Assembly (NCBI GenBank): GCA_022496205.1
Contig: WTXD01000211.1
Span: forward strand, 1-17,589
Length of the DNA: 17,589 nucleotides
Reading direction: 5' to 3'
From: Gloeopeniophorella convolvens
Lineage: Eukaryota; Basidiomycota; Agaricomycetes; Russulales
Below are positions 1 through 8,282 of the stretch, in pieces. Within the stretch, counting starts at the first letter, position 1, and every line of letters begins with the position of its first letter. A program made the position numbers and the translations under genes. The notes beneath the pieces were generated by a model. The model saw nothing but the letters and a program-made list of their open reading frames with translations. It was not told the origin of the DNA and searched no databases.

Positions 1-536
1 GCCTCCGCAACCCCGCCCGTGAGTAGTTTACCCCCGTAATAATGCGTCTGCGTGCGAACTGACCCGCGCGCGCAGCGACGACCGGCCGTACGTCCCGCCA
101 ACGCGCCCGTACGAACTCTCCGCGCTCGCCACGGACCTCGTCGCGCTCGCGCGGCACCTGCTCAAGCCGGGCGGGCGCCTCGTCTTCTTCCTGCCGACCG
201 TGACGGACGAGTACAGCGCGCTCGACGTCGACGCGCTGCTGTGCGACGGGATGGTGCTCGTCGCGAACTCCTGCAGGACTTTGGCGCGTGGGGCCGCCGG
301 GTGCGCGCGCTTGCCTTGCTGTGCTTCGTCACCTGTGTTGACTCTATTGTAGCTTATCACGATCCGTAAAACACGAGTAGGGAATACCCGCCGCCCAAGT
401 TTGACGCGCGGCCTGCTGTGCTGGGCGAGGTACCGGGTCCAGGAGCCTCGGAGGCACAAGAGGCCACACACGTGCCCGCACATCGCGACTTTCGCGAGAA
501 GTACTTCCAGGGTTCAAGAAGGATCCGACTCTGTGA
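1..536 (+). pseudogene. TRM11: 3' end of a Trm11-like tRNA guanosine-N2-methyltransferase gene, frameshifted
   Basis: Trm11, with Trm112, methylates guanosine 10 of tRNAs. The visible part is the C-terminal half of the Rossmann methyltransferase domain. An exon fragment ends at 18. A 57-nt intron spans 19-75 (donor GTGAGT, branch ACTGAC, acceptor GCAG). Exon 76-300 reads PYELSALATDL, then LLKPGGRLVFFLPTVTDEY and GMVLVANS, typical Trm11 blocks. A 52-nt intron spans 301-352. The last exon, 353-536, begins LIT and ends with the FREKYFQG tail and a TGA at 534-536. One base is missing near 270 (ANS to LQDFGAWGRR), one near 372 and one near 512 (YFQG to FKKDPTL). Two of these can be read as shortened C or G runs. 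The reading frame is restored each time if one base is assumed lost, so either the gene died recently or the sequence has indel errors. Family identity is strong; functional state is uncertain. The 5' part lies outside the window. Confidence 0.85.
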
Positions 537-614
537 AACCCGAGGCGGAATGAGTGCGGGTAGGCTAGACTCGATTGTAGCACCTGTAAGCATGTCGGCC
601 ACATTGCTTTACAT
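537..614. other. short spacer between TRM11 end and TIR element
   Basis: About 80 bases of 3'-flanking sequence follow the TRM11 stop. No gene is seen here. The 3' end-processing signals of TRM11 should lie here or inside the neighbouring element, but no clear AATAAA is visible. Confidence 0.5.
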
Positions 615-657
615 ATAGCCGTCTGTAAAACGGTTGTCAGTTCGCGTTTTTTTGGCC
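615..657 (+). repeat. left terminal inverted repeat of the MITE-like element
   Basis: This pairs with 1125-1170 in opposite orientation. The outermost seven bases, ATAGCCG, are identical in both ends. Confidence 0.75.
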
Positions 658-1124
658 TTTTTCTTGGCCACTCTGTTCATTAATTTGCGTGTCATGGGGT
701 CTTTAGGATGGCAGGCGCTCGCGTTTAGGCGCTGAAGGCGATGCAGGATGTGAAATCAGCGATCACCCTTGGGTGTGGCAGTGTAGCAACAGTCAACTGC
801 TCAATATTTCAATGTCGAGCATGTGGCCCACAATGCACTTCTGGCTTGAATCCAGTGGATAATTGGACTATAGGGAATCTCATGAACCTGTAGTTTTTGG
901 TCCCACCACATCGCTACCAAAAGAGGTCGGATGTTTGGCTCGAAGATGTTACTACTCAAACACTACCAGCAGATGAACTTTGGAGTCGCAGATCGGTCGC
1001 AGAAGTGGATTGCTGCACACAGACTGTCCCACGCTGTCCGCTTGGCGTCAGCACTTGCTGCATTGCCAAGCGACTGACACACGACAGGCAACCCTGAAAT
1101 GAATGCGGAGCGACTAAACAAACA

Positions 1125-1170
1125 GGCCAAAAAAAAACGCAGGACTGACGACCGTTTTGCAAACGGCTAT
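1125..1170 (-). repeat. right terminal inverted repeat of the MITE-like element
   Basis: Read on the minus strand it matches 615-657. The inner end is a run of A on the plus strand (T on the minus strand) next to GGCC. Confidence 0.75.
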
Positions 1171-1797
1171 GCTTTGCTCTGACCATACTTAGAGCTGGCT
1201 GGCCAGCCACGACGTACCATGATCAGAATTGATCAGAAGTAACGATTGTCTTCAATCGGATGAGGGCGCCACGGACCGAGGAAATCCGAAATCCGAACGT
1301 TGTCCGATGTTTAGCGTTATTTGCATTTGCAGAACACCCACCACCGAGCGAGTGTAACTCCGGCGCGTGCACTTCGCGAAGCACCCCCTCGTGAGCCGGG
1401 TGTGGACGCATCACAACGTCTTGTGCATGACATACAGTACTATCCCAGCATGCAGTGCTAATTATGCAGCCGGCAGACCTATATCTGGGGATGTGAGTGC
1501 GGAAATAACGACTGCGCAGCGCCTCTGGAGTTTGAAGTCCATCTACGTATCAACATGGCGCGTCCGCCGTCACATCGGCTGCCTTTGACTTCCAATGAGC
1601 AAACGTGGAACCTTCTGGCATCTGGTACCAGGACGTCGACCGCTTTCCGCAGCACCGACATTCAATTGAGGGTGTGCCGCACCGATGCCATCAGCACGCA
1701 ACCCGTCAACAGAGTAAAGCATCAGTTGTAACCAATAATCCTTATACTATCACATAGATGTACCATCTCCGAAGAACCATCACCGCACAGCCGCGTG
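1171..1797. other. intergenic stretch downstream of the FLVCR-like gene
   Basis: No gene is recognised here. The stretch holds a 26-base segment (1285-1310) that is repeated with three mismatches at 16374-16399, also downstream of the second FLVCR-like copy. It overlaps a small tandem repeat of AAATCCG at 1282-1295. Open frames on both strands are short and show no family resemblance. Confidence 0.5.
1285..1310 (+). repeat. 26-base conserved segment downstream of FLVCR copy 1
   Basis: It starts TCCGAAATCCGA and matches 16374-16399 at 23 of 26 positions. Both copies lie 3' of an FLVCR-like gene, about 490 bases (here) and 80 bases (copy 2) beyond the stop. It is probably a relic of the ancestral block, but a dispersed repeat or shared regulatory element is possible. 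Confidence 0.5.
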
Positions 1798-3952
1798 CTA
1801 CGGCTCCAGCGCCGATGGCTGCTGCGCGCCGGCCTGCTGCTCGCGGAGTATCTGTTCGTCCATCTCGCGGCGCGCCTGCTTGCCGTGCAGGAAGAACACG
1901 AGCAGCGATGCTGCGAAGGCCCACACGCCGTTGAGGATGATCGCCCTGTGCATGTTCTTCGGCGGGTGCGCCGTGTCCGAGGCGCGCAAAGCATTTTGAG
2001 CTGCGGGAGAGCGGTGTCAGTGCCGACGACATCGACTGATGGGAGCTTAGTACGCACCGATCACGAAAATAGCACAAACAAGACTCCCACTAGACGTGGA
2101 GGTAGGGAGGTGAGCCAGTGCACGCGAGCGAGGAAAGGAGAGAAGAGGCGCACAAGAACCAGAGTACAGCGGAGCTTCCGTCTGCGTTGCGCGTGAATTC
2201 GACGCCAAGCTCGATCGCGACGGGGAGGAGTGTGACAGAGCACACGCCAATGATCACGAACACAGCGTAGAGCGCGCCCGTGTTGTTGGGGCGCACTATG
2301 CACACGCGCCAGACATCAGCTTATCAGCGCGTGGGAGCGGCGGAGGCGTGCGCACCTGCCCAGATGAGCGAGAGCCACGCGGCACCGATGATGGGACACA
2401 GTATCCGCACGGTAATGCTCAGGTGGTGTGTAAAGACGCGGTCGAAGAGTGGCGAGGTGGCGACCGCCGCGACGATGCCTGAGAGCAGGAGCGCGGCGCC
2501 CATCAGGCCCGAGGTGTTATCGGAGTACCCGACAGGGGACTGCGTGCCAAGGGAACGGTCAGCGCTTGGGTCTATATAAGGTTTTGGAGGATACTCACCA
2601 TCCATTGGTCGCTGAGGATGGAGTAGGTGTTGATGCTGCCAGCGTGTGTAAGAGCTAGTAGATGCGATGGCGGTCGGAAGAGACTCACGACGCGAGGAGA
2701 ACCGCAAACACGGAAACGAGGATGCCAAAGTCGAGCCGCTCACGTCTTGTCATGTAAGACTCAGGTGGGCACGGCAGCCCAATCGCCGCCTTGATAAGCG
2801 AGACGATTGATGGCGACGTCGTCCGAGAGCCGGAGAAGGCTGGAGGAAGCACCTTAGCTACAATCCAACCGGGCGATGAACAAACCCATACAAGGTGGGG
2901 TTGGGGGTGCCTCCAAGACCAGGAACACTATCGGGACAGCAATAGTAGAGACGACTCCGAGCAGGAGAATCTAGGTAAACGCGGGTTGGATCAGCCTCGC
3001 AGATATGCAAATGTACTGGGACATACACTGTTACGCGTATCTGAGCAAATCGGTGACAATATCTGACCTATTGCGCCTCCAATAGGATTCGCTGAGATGC
3101 TTCCGCTTTCAGTACGATCCATAAGGTTAGACGAATAGGGCGCACCGATAGAGATAATCATCGTGGCAGTCGTGCGACCCTTCAAATCAAACCACACTTC
3201 CGAGTACTTTGGTGCCAAGATTTGGTACGTTGGCTGCGAAACCCCGGCGAAAGCCTGAAAAGGAGTGAGGAGATGGCGGACCACCATTACGTGTACCCAC
3301 CTGGCCGAGGATAATGAGAGCATAGGCACCGCTCTTGGATAGTGATCGCGCTGTCCCCGCGTAACGAACCCACGCGGATATCAGTAGGGCAACAGTGGCG
3401 ATGTCACACTGAAGAGGGAGATCAACCATGCGGAAACATAAATTGAGCATGGTGCGTACACATCGTCGAATCCCATATCGCTTCGTGATGATGGGTATGA
3501 GAACGGCCGCCGGGAGGTACATGCAGGCGATGATGTTGCCCAGCCAGTTCACTTCGTTGAGCGTAAACCCGAAATCTCGCGAGACTGCAGACCTTATCAG
3601 CACAACATACTGCTACAGCGAATAAATCGGGGCGCACTGTCGTTGGCTATAGGGCCAAACCATGGCCAGCTCATTCCAGCCACCGCTTCAAGAGTGAACT
3701 TGAGCACTGGGATTCAGAGGCATTCGGACCAAGATGATACGCCACGCACCAGAGCGAAAACCCCGACCCATCGCCGTTTATACAGTCGATAAGGTCCTGC
3801 TGAGGCTTCAGAGGGTTGTTCAACCACACGGGAATCGGGGATGGGTGTCACGGCGGCATCGTCCGAAGAGAGTCTCTTTTGTCCGAGTTATCCTCAGACA
3901 TCGAGCCCTTCCTGACGGACACCATATGAATAGCTGGGGAGCCAGAAGCCAT
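1798..3952 (-). CDS. FLVCR-like major facilitator superfamily transporter, copy 1 (13 exons, one missing base)
   Basis: This is a multi-pass membrane transporter of the MFS branch that includes animal FLVCR heme/choline exporters and their fungal relatives; the fungal substrate is unknown. Read on the minus strand, the exons are 3952-3750, 3698-3638, 3584-3460, 3408-3301, 3254-3146, 3091-3027, 2970-2892, 2839-2689, 2635-2599, 2539-2356, 2295-2154, 2089-2058 and 2000-1798. All introns are GT-AG. Landmarks in order are LYKRRWVGVF, MSWPWFGPIAND, GFTLNEVNWLGNIIAC, KRYGIRRC, GRTTATMIISI, ANPIGGAIGQ, EAPPTPP, YMTRRERLDFG, SGLMGAALLLSGIVAA, RPNNTGALYAVF and a hydrophobic last helix before HGKQARREMDE. 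Exon lengths add up to 1,499 nt, exactly one short of 500 codons. The break is in exon 1 near 3865, between DSLR and DAAVTPIP. The start at 3952 is the first ATG and gives a Ser-rich cytosolic N-terminus. Everything else is open, so the gene may work if the missing base is a sequence error. Confidence 0.88.
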
Positions 3953-4674
3953 GGTGGGCTCGAGGAGCTCCGGGAGCGTTTTAAGGAGTCGTGACGGGCG
4001 TTCAATTGAGAGCTTGAGTTGAGTTCATAGGCGAGTGAGTAGCAGTAACCGGAACGAGCCGGCTGTGGTGTGTCCTGATGGGCATATGACCACCGCGCAG
4101 GGGCATGGCATTCTAAGGGCGTCCAAGTGCCGAGTTTACGCACACGGGGGAGCGCAGAACCGCTGTGGGATGCGCGGGCGGACAGCTGTGAGAGTGGGGC
4201 GAGTTCACGTGTTCGGGGAATTAGCCAGTCCGCGCGAGAGTCTTGGGCGCGAAGAGGCGCGAAGATACAAAGGTCAACCGTCGGAAGCCGTCGGACCTGT
4301 TGCCCAACGCTTGGCGCACCTCTTTTCCCGCGCCTATTCCTACTTGTCCCCAGCTACATCGGAGTCTTCCTTCCGTTCCAGAACTTTGGTTATCGTTTCA
4401 CTAAAGAGAGGGCGGCTAGAAAGACCCACAGACTGGGAACTGGGTGGGTCGAGCGTAAGTCAAACCAAGCTGTAGATCGTAATCCAATCATCTTCGTCCG
4501 AATTTATCTTATCTCGCTTAGTCATACCTGTGACCCAATCGCACAGTCATGACTTGGTCACGACCGTGCCAGCCGCCAGTAACGAGTCGACCGACGACGG
4601 CCTCAGTGCGGTGAGGCTGGTCCTCATTGCCCAGCCTCTTGAACGCCAATAGCCTCTATCGCGCGCCCAGGATC
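3953..4674. other. divergent upstream region between FLVCR copy 1 and the WBP4-like gene
   Basis: This roughly 720-base stretch should carry the FLVCR promoter (minus strand) and the promoter of the WBP4-like gene (plus strand). I see no clear TATA box near either start and no recognisable gene. Overlapping frames of about 140 codons at 4035-4552 read Ser/Arg-rich, low-information protein and look like chance frames. Confidence 0.4.
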
Positions 4675-5473
4675 ATGAGCGAATATTGGCGCTCTTATCA
4701 GCGCTGCTTCTGCAATTGCTGCGACGTATGCATAGCTGATGATACACCATCGCGGAAAGCACTACTGCGAAAACGGTCTTTGGCGTCACAGAGATGTTGA
4801 GCGTTTGGTGCGTAGCCGCCGCCCAAGGTTGAAGAGAAGCAAAAGAAGGAGGGGGAAGGGATGGATTGAGAGACACCGTGGACAGGACTGGTGCGCAGTC
4901 GTCGGTTACCCGGTACTGCTTCCTCCTGATTATGCTCTCTTCCTCTTGATTTAATTGTGCAGACTGCCGGTGTGGTGTTCAATCAGGACGCGGTGAGCGC
5001 GGAGCGCGCGTTTTTCTCACAACCACAACTGGAGCCTCGACCTCCGCAGCAGCTTCCTCGAACCAGAAACCCCGAGATGAAAGCTGAATCTCAGACTATT
5101 CCAGTCCCGGGTCTCTGGGCTACGCTGATCACGATATTGAACGTGCTCGTAAGTTGCTGAAGCCGAGAGGTGCAGGACGCAAGACGTCGCCGGAGATTGT
5201 CAACGCCGTGCTATAACGGAACGACTGTCTGCCGTTCGTAAGTTTTGCTGTAGGAGACTACCCAAACGTAGGACCAGCGCCAACTGAGCTACTCCCAACG
5301 GGCACACTCGAATTGAGGGGGATATTCCTCATTCTAACGCCGGCCCTGACATGAACAGGAAGCATCCTGCAACTAATAATGCGGATGAAGAGGAAGGGTG
5401 GCTAGAAGCTGAGGAACAAAAAACTACCGCCATGGGTCTCAGGAAAATCTATCACCCATGGACCGTCAACTGA
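4675..5473 (+). pseudogene. decayed WBP4/FBP21-like splicing factor with N-terminal U1-type zinc finger
   Basis: WBP4/FBP21 proteins are spliceosome-associated and start with a matrin/U1C-type zinc finger. From the ATG at 4675 the frame reads MSEYWRSYQRCFCNCCD and then VCIADDTPSR. This matches the usual start, Tyr-Trp, then Cys-x2-Cys, then IADD-x-PS. The frame then shifts, and HYCENGLWRHRDVERLV follows in another frame (4756-4815), supplying the finger's histidines and the N-V-E-R-like end. Further family blocks appear in order: EKQKKEGEG (about 4832), NQDAVSAERA (about 4985), TTTTGASTSAAASSNQKPRD (about 5020-5080), then after an in-frame stop SLGYADHDIERARKLLKP (about 5112-5163). The acidic end EEEGWLEAE and TAMGLRKIYHPWTVN precede a TGA at 5471-5473. 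Block order is conserved but shifts and stops lie between blocks, so this is a pseudogene. It could have extra introns I have not modelled. Confidence 0.7.
5216..5260 (+). repeat. copy B1 of a short hairpin-containing repeat
   Basis: The core CGGAACGACTGTCTGCCG resembles three other places in the window (7927, 14246, 14611). B1 and B2 (14611-14656) also share the tail TAAG plus an AGGAGACTA block. In most copies the core can fold into a small stem (CGGAA ... TTCCG); here one stem base is changed. Confidence 0.5.
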
Positions 5474-5998
5474 CTCGTCAGCCTGCTTCCATCTGACTGG
5501 AGCTCACTTTATGGCAGCGGTGACCTAGGGTTTCCCACCTGCAGACGCAAGAGCTCTTTGGGGGGAGGGGGGTGAGTTTGGCCATTGAATTCCTCCCCTT
5601 TGACCCCTGCCTTCATTTTGGGCTTAACGTTGATGACTCCGCAGGCTCTGCCGCCGACGCTACGCCAGGCCACCTGTGGGCAGTGCTGCACTTCCGGAAG
5701 AAGTTGTCGTCAAGACCGAGGTTGACGACACCGCCCCAGAGGCGAACCCCCATCAAACCATAGCGGCTGATCCTTCCGTGAAGAGTGGGGAGATCGCACC
5801 GCTGAGGGATCCGAGGCATCTGCCGCGCCACCAGCGGGGGTTGGTCCGCAAGCACAAAACACCTGCAAGTGGGGTGCAAGCAGCTGAGGGCGACAATCGC
5901 AAGGCTCCACTATGCACGGACGTCATTACACGCCCTCTCGGGGATTGCATCCTCCGGCGCCGGAGATGTAAACTTAGGTACCCACTACATACTTGAGG
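5474..5998 (+). other. unassigned stretch with one possible spliced exon
   Basis: The stretch from 5569 (GTGAGT) to 5643 (CGCAG, preceded by a TTGATGA-like branch region) looks like an intron. Downstream, an open frame from about 5645 to 5996 reads GSAALPEEVVVKTEVDDTAP, then a basic tail. The start is acidic and Pro/Val-rich like a disordered nuclear protein, but I recognise no domain. It may be more of the decayed WBP4-like locus, the end of an unrelated lost gene, or chance. The sequence joins the R3H fragment at about 5999. Confidence 0.3.
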
Positions 5999-6202
5999 AG
6001 CGACCTTGAGAATGTGCACAGGGAGACGCTGACGCTCGCGCGGCGTGTCGCAGTGTACCGCGCATGCGCGCTCGCGCTGGTCGCCGCCGCACTTGACTCC
6101 GTGCTCGACGCTGCGCAGGCTGATCTAGCGCAAAGTAGTGCCGCCTATGGCTATATGCGCCGCTCGGGGCCGCAGAGCTTCTATGACTACCTGTTTGCGT
6201 GA
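5999..6202 (+). pseudogene. 5'-truncated C-terminal fragment of an R3H protein gene (copy 1)
   Basis: This is the tail end of the gene found complete at 12301-13694. The fragment begins SDLE and ends QSFYDYLFA plus TGA; the complete gene has SDLE at its acidic tail and ends GRQSFYDYLFA. Nucleotide similarity resumes around CACAGGGAGACGC after a deletion of roughly 50 bases and then continues through the stop into the 3' flank. No R3H domain or N-terminal conserved region is present, and nothing upstream of 5999 resembles the missing part. The frame across the fragment is still open. This is a duplication remnant with a 5' breakpoint near 5999; it has no obvious start codon of its own. Confidence 0.75.
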
Positions 6203-6301
6203 TGTGTGGTCCCAGTCGCGCCAACAGAGCAGCAGTGCATGGCGGCAAGGATAAAGCTATGGGACGTCCGAAGTTGTATTTTGTGCGATGGGCAATAATT
6301 A

Positions 6302-7257
6302 ATGAAAGCGTTCAAGCCAACACTGATCGCTCCCCAACCGGCCAGTGGCAGTGTTGCCAATCTAACTTACACAAGCAAGTCTACTGAGCGCGCTGCGCCA
6401 GGCACGTCCAATCAGGCACCATCTGGCGAGTCAGTTTTGGTGATACGTAATGGCTAGCGCGTGACGATCACGTGCTCTTGCCCTTAGGTTCAAACTTCAC
6501 CGTTGACGTTCAACGTCGAGGTCATTGTGATCTTTTCCTCACAGACTAGCTGAGTCTCTGGCGCGCTATTATCATTCGTTTGCAGTCGGCGCTCCGAATC
6601 TCCTGTCGCTGTGGCTCGAATGGAAGAAGGTTGTACGTCACTCACCCGATGTCCTCAGCGGTTCTGCTATGACCGCGTCACGGCTCTGCCAGTCTGTGTC
6701 GACTTTTCACCGCGATCTCACCGCGCGTTGCGAGCAGCGTTCTGTGTCACTGGGCGGCGCCTCCTCGGAGAAGCGTGCCGTGCGCGTTGTGATGTGCGCG
6801 CGCGTTTTCGTCTGCACTGTCACGTGGATCAAGTGCCACCGCCCAGGGGTTGTGTGTCCTTACTCATGGACCCCCAGCTAGGCGATCCGCGTTCGAGGTA
6901 GGCTCGCATACCCCGCAACCGCCTTCAGTGAAGGCTGCGCAGAATGTGGGGTGCATGCGAGCTCGCACTGCTGCTCTCCGATGCATACCCCCGGCAAGTA
7001 TGTGATCAGAGAAATGACAGGCCCAGATATCCGTAATCGTGATTTTGCTTGGGCCCGTTGTTTCGCAGAAGCAGCGTGCTTGGATCCAGCGAGATTCCCA
7101 ATAGGGATTATTCGCAACTCATTTTCCTCATGACGATTCTGAAAGGTCGATGTGGCTGCAAATGCGAACAAGACACGCTCCGGTAGTAATTTGTCATTTC
7201 TAAACCCACTGCAGGTGACTCCAGCAGATGTGGCAGCGTTCTGCGCGAGGCGGTTGT
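6302..7257 (+). pseudogene. decayed gene of unknown family downstream of the R3H fragment (copy 1)
   Basis: I do not recognise the family. Translation from the ATG at 6302 gives MKAFKPTLIAPQPASGS up to a likely donor at 6441 (GTGATA), with an acceptor near 6486. After a stop or frame change, a well-formed coding stretch, from about 6553, reads LARYYHSFAVGAPNLLSLWL, then EWKKVVRHSPDVLSGSA and SRLCQSVSTFHRDLTARCE. A possible intron (6780 to about 6845) is followed by a Pro/Ala-rich part (HTPQPPSVKAAQN), a frame change near 6975 and RDFAWARCFAEAACLDPARF. A possible final exon ends VTPADVAAFCARRL at 7257. The homologous DNA at 13695-14243 keeps the same order but is more broken. Codon quality in the middle exon argues for a real former gene; exon joins are tentative. 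Confidence 0.4.
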
Positions 7258-7282
7258 GACTCGGGATTGTATCGCTACACTA

Positions 7283-7318
7283 GTCTACATCAACTTAAGG
7301 GGGTTTGGGTGGGGTACA
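7283..7318 (+). repeat. left terminal inverted repeat of the 640-bp element
   Basis: It contains CAACTTAAGGGGGTTTG, which is identical in the right repeat on the opposite strand. The G-rich inner side ends GGGGTACA. Confidence 0.75.
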
Positions 7319-7654
7319 ATTGGTTTCCCGTTTCGGACGAGCCATGTGCCACATTCGAAGGGTTGTGTCATTCCTAGTAGCATAATACAGTCACATGACC
7401 GGACGCGCCCCCAAGACGCGTCCATTTCCTTTGTCCCAATAATCAGTAAACTCTGCTCCTTCCATGGGCTCCCTAGTCTTAGTTTCCATTCAGAGGAGAA
7501 CCAGGGCTATTTTAGTCAATTATCTGTCTACTTGGTGGCCAGATGGGCCATGCGAGGCAGGTCAACGCTACGGAACCCACGCAAGAAATATGTCAAGACG
7601 AACGAGAACAACGAGAACATGGTTTATATATTGACCAGATCAGACCTTTAGGAT

Positions 7655-7738
7655 GTCCCTTTGGTGTAGTGGTTTTGTCCAATGGTTGCACATTCGTGAG
7701 TATTATGCAGGTTCGAACCCGGATGGGGTGTCTTTTTT
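7655..7738 (+). tRNA. tRNA-like Pol III unit, probably a tRNA-derived pseudogene
   Basis: A consensus A box, TGGTGTAGTGG, lies at 7662-7672 and a consensus B box, GGTTCGAACCC, at 7710-7720. A run of six T (7733-7738) directly follows and can end Pol III transcription. The spacing is normal for a tRNA. The folded tRNA is poor: 7655-7661 and 7724-7730 pair at only about four of seven acceptor positions, and the T stem has two mismatches around a correct TTCGAAC loop. I cannot define a sound anticodon arm. It is more likely a tRNA pseudogene or the head of a SINE-like sequence than a working tRNA, though the promoter elements are intact. Confidence 0.5.
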
Positions 7739-7886
7739 ATTTGCATTGAGCGAGTGCTCAGCACATGCCACCCTCATCGTGTCATTGCCGTGATGAGTAG
7801 CCGGATATATCACACATTTCTGATTACACGCTACTTCAAAACAATAAGAGACGAGGCAACGCGATAATCTAAATGAGGAAGGTGTG

Positions 7887-7922
7887 TGTACCCCCCTCAA
7901 ACCCCCTTAAGTTGATGCAGAC
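7887..7922 (-). repeat. right terminal inverted repeat of the 640-bp element
   Basis: On the minus strand this is the partner of 7283-7318, differing at three positions. It abuts repeat copy A1, which starts at 7927. Confidence 0.75.
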
Positions 7923-7926
7923 CTTA

Positions 7927-7980
7927 TCCATCGCGGAACGACTGTCTTCCGCGATCGGCATAAGGCCGGCAACGGAGACT
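7927..7980 (+). repeat. copy A1 of a short hairpin-containing repeat
   Basis: It shares TCCAT-x4-GGAACGAC and the following GTC-TCCGCGATCG and GGCAACGG-GACTA blocks with copy A2 at 14246-14299, at roughly 80% identity. The core CGGAACGACTGTCTTCCG can form a 5-bp stem with an 8-base loop. In one frame it reads SIAERLSSAIGI, and A2 reads SIVERPSSAIAI. Confidence 0.55.
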
Positions 7981-8183
7981 ATCGCTACACGTCTGTCCGT
8001 TGACTTTCAGGCTCCGCGGCGCACTCTGGACGTCTTGGACAATGGAGAAGTCCCAACCACGCCCCCCGGGAAAGGCTGCGAACCCTACCGGCTCGACCAA
8101 ACCCAGCTGCGTACTGTTTCCTGTACACGCGCCTGCTCTGTGGGTGTCTGCGATCAACAACGCTTGTTTGGCTACTCGGACCT

Positions 8184-8192
8184 AGATAAAAG
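8184..8192 (+). promoter_or_regulatory. TATA-like box of the C2H2 gene
   Basis: AGATAAAAG lies about 95 bases before the ATG at 8283. It is followed by a pyrimidine-rich stretch (CTCTTCTTCTTTGCTC region, 8207-8225) and a CA-rich leader. This is the usual arrangement for a fungal core promoter with a leader of about 60 bases. Confidence 0.45.
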
Positions 8193-8282
8193 CGCTCACC
8201 CACCCGCTCTTCTTCTTTGCTCATCCTCTATCGACTACACCCGCCCTTCACCACGAACTACAAACAGCGATAACCATCTACA

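Larger units (their letters stand above)
615..1170. mobile_element. MITE-like non-autonomous DNA transposon with ~43-bp terminal inverted repeats
   Basis: The sequence at 615-657 (begins ATAGCCGTCTGTAAAACGG, ends in a T-run plus GGCC) is repeated in reverse complement at 1125-1170 (outer end ATAGCCGTTTGCAAAACGG). There are only a few mismatches and a 2-base length difference in the T-run. The 556-bp unit contains no coding sequence that I recognise; its open frames are short and overlapping. Long inverted repeats around a short non-coding core are the hallmark of a MITE. A perfect target-site duplication is not visible. The word GCTTT occurs at 606-610 on the left and at 1171-1175 on the right, but the left copy is separated from the repeat by four bases. 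The transposon superfamily cannot be assigned from this alone. Confidence 0.7.
7283..7922. mobile_element. second TIR element (640 bp, 36-bp inverted repeats) enclosing a tRNA-like unit
   Basis: The sequence at 7283-7318 (GTCTACATCAACTTAAGGGG and on) is repeated in reverse complement at 7887-7922 with 33 of 36 bases equal. The interior shows no convincing protein gene, but it contains a tRNA-like Pol III unit at 7655-7738. The element sits between the end of the decayed unknown gene and the promoter of the C2H2 gene. A clean target-site duplication is not visible. Its repeats do not resemble those of the element at 615-1170, so it is a different family. Confidence 0.7.

Noticed and set aside
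4035..4552. Overlapping frames of 146 and 141 codons upstream of the WBP4-like gene
   Set aside because: Two frames compete over the same DNA. Neither shows a domain, splice sites or codon bias like the real exons nearby.
7269..7990. Direct repeat TATCGCTACAC (7270-7280 and 7980-7990) as target-site duplication of the 640-bp element
   Set aside because: The right copy is about 58 bases outside the inverted repeat. Dozens of 11-base repeats are expected by chance in a window this size.
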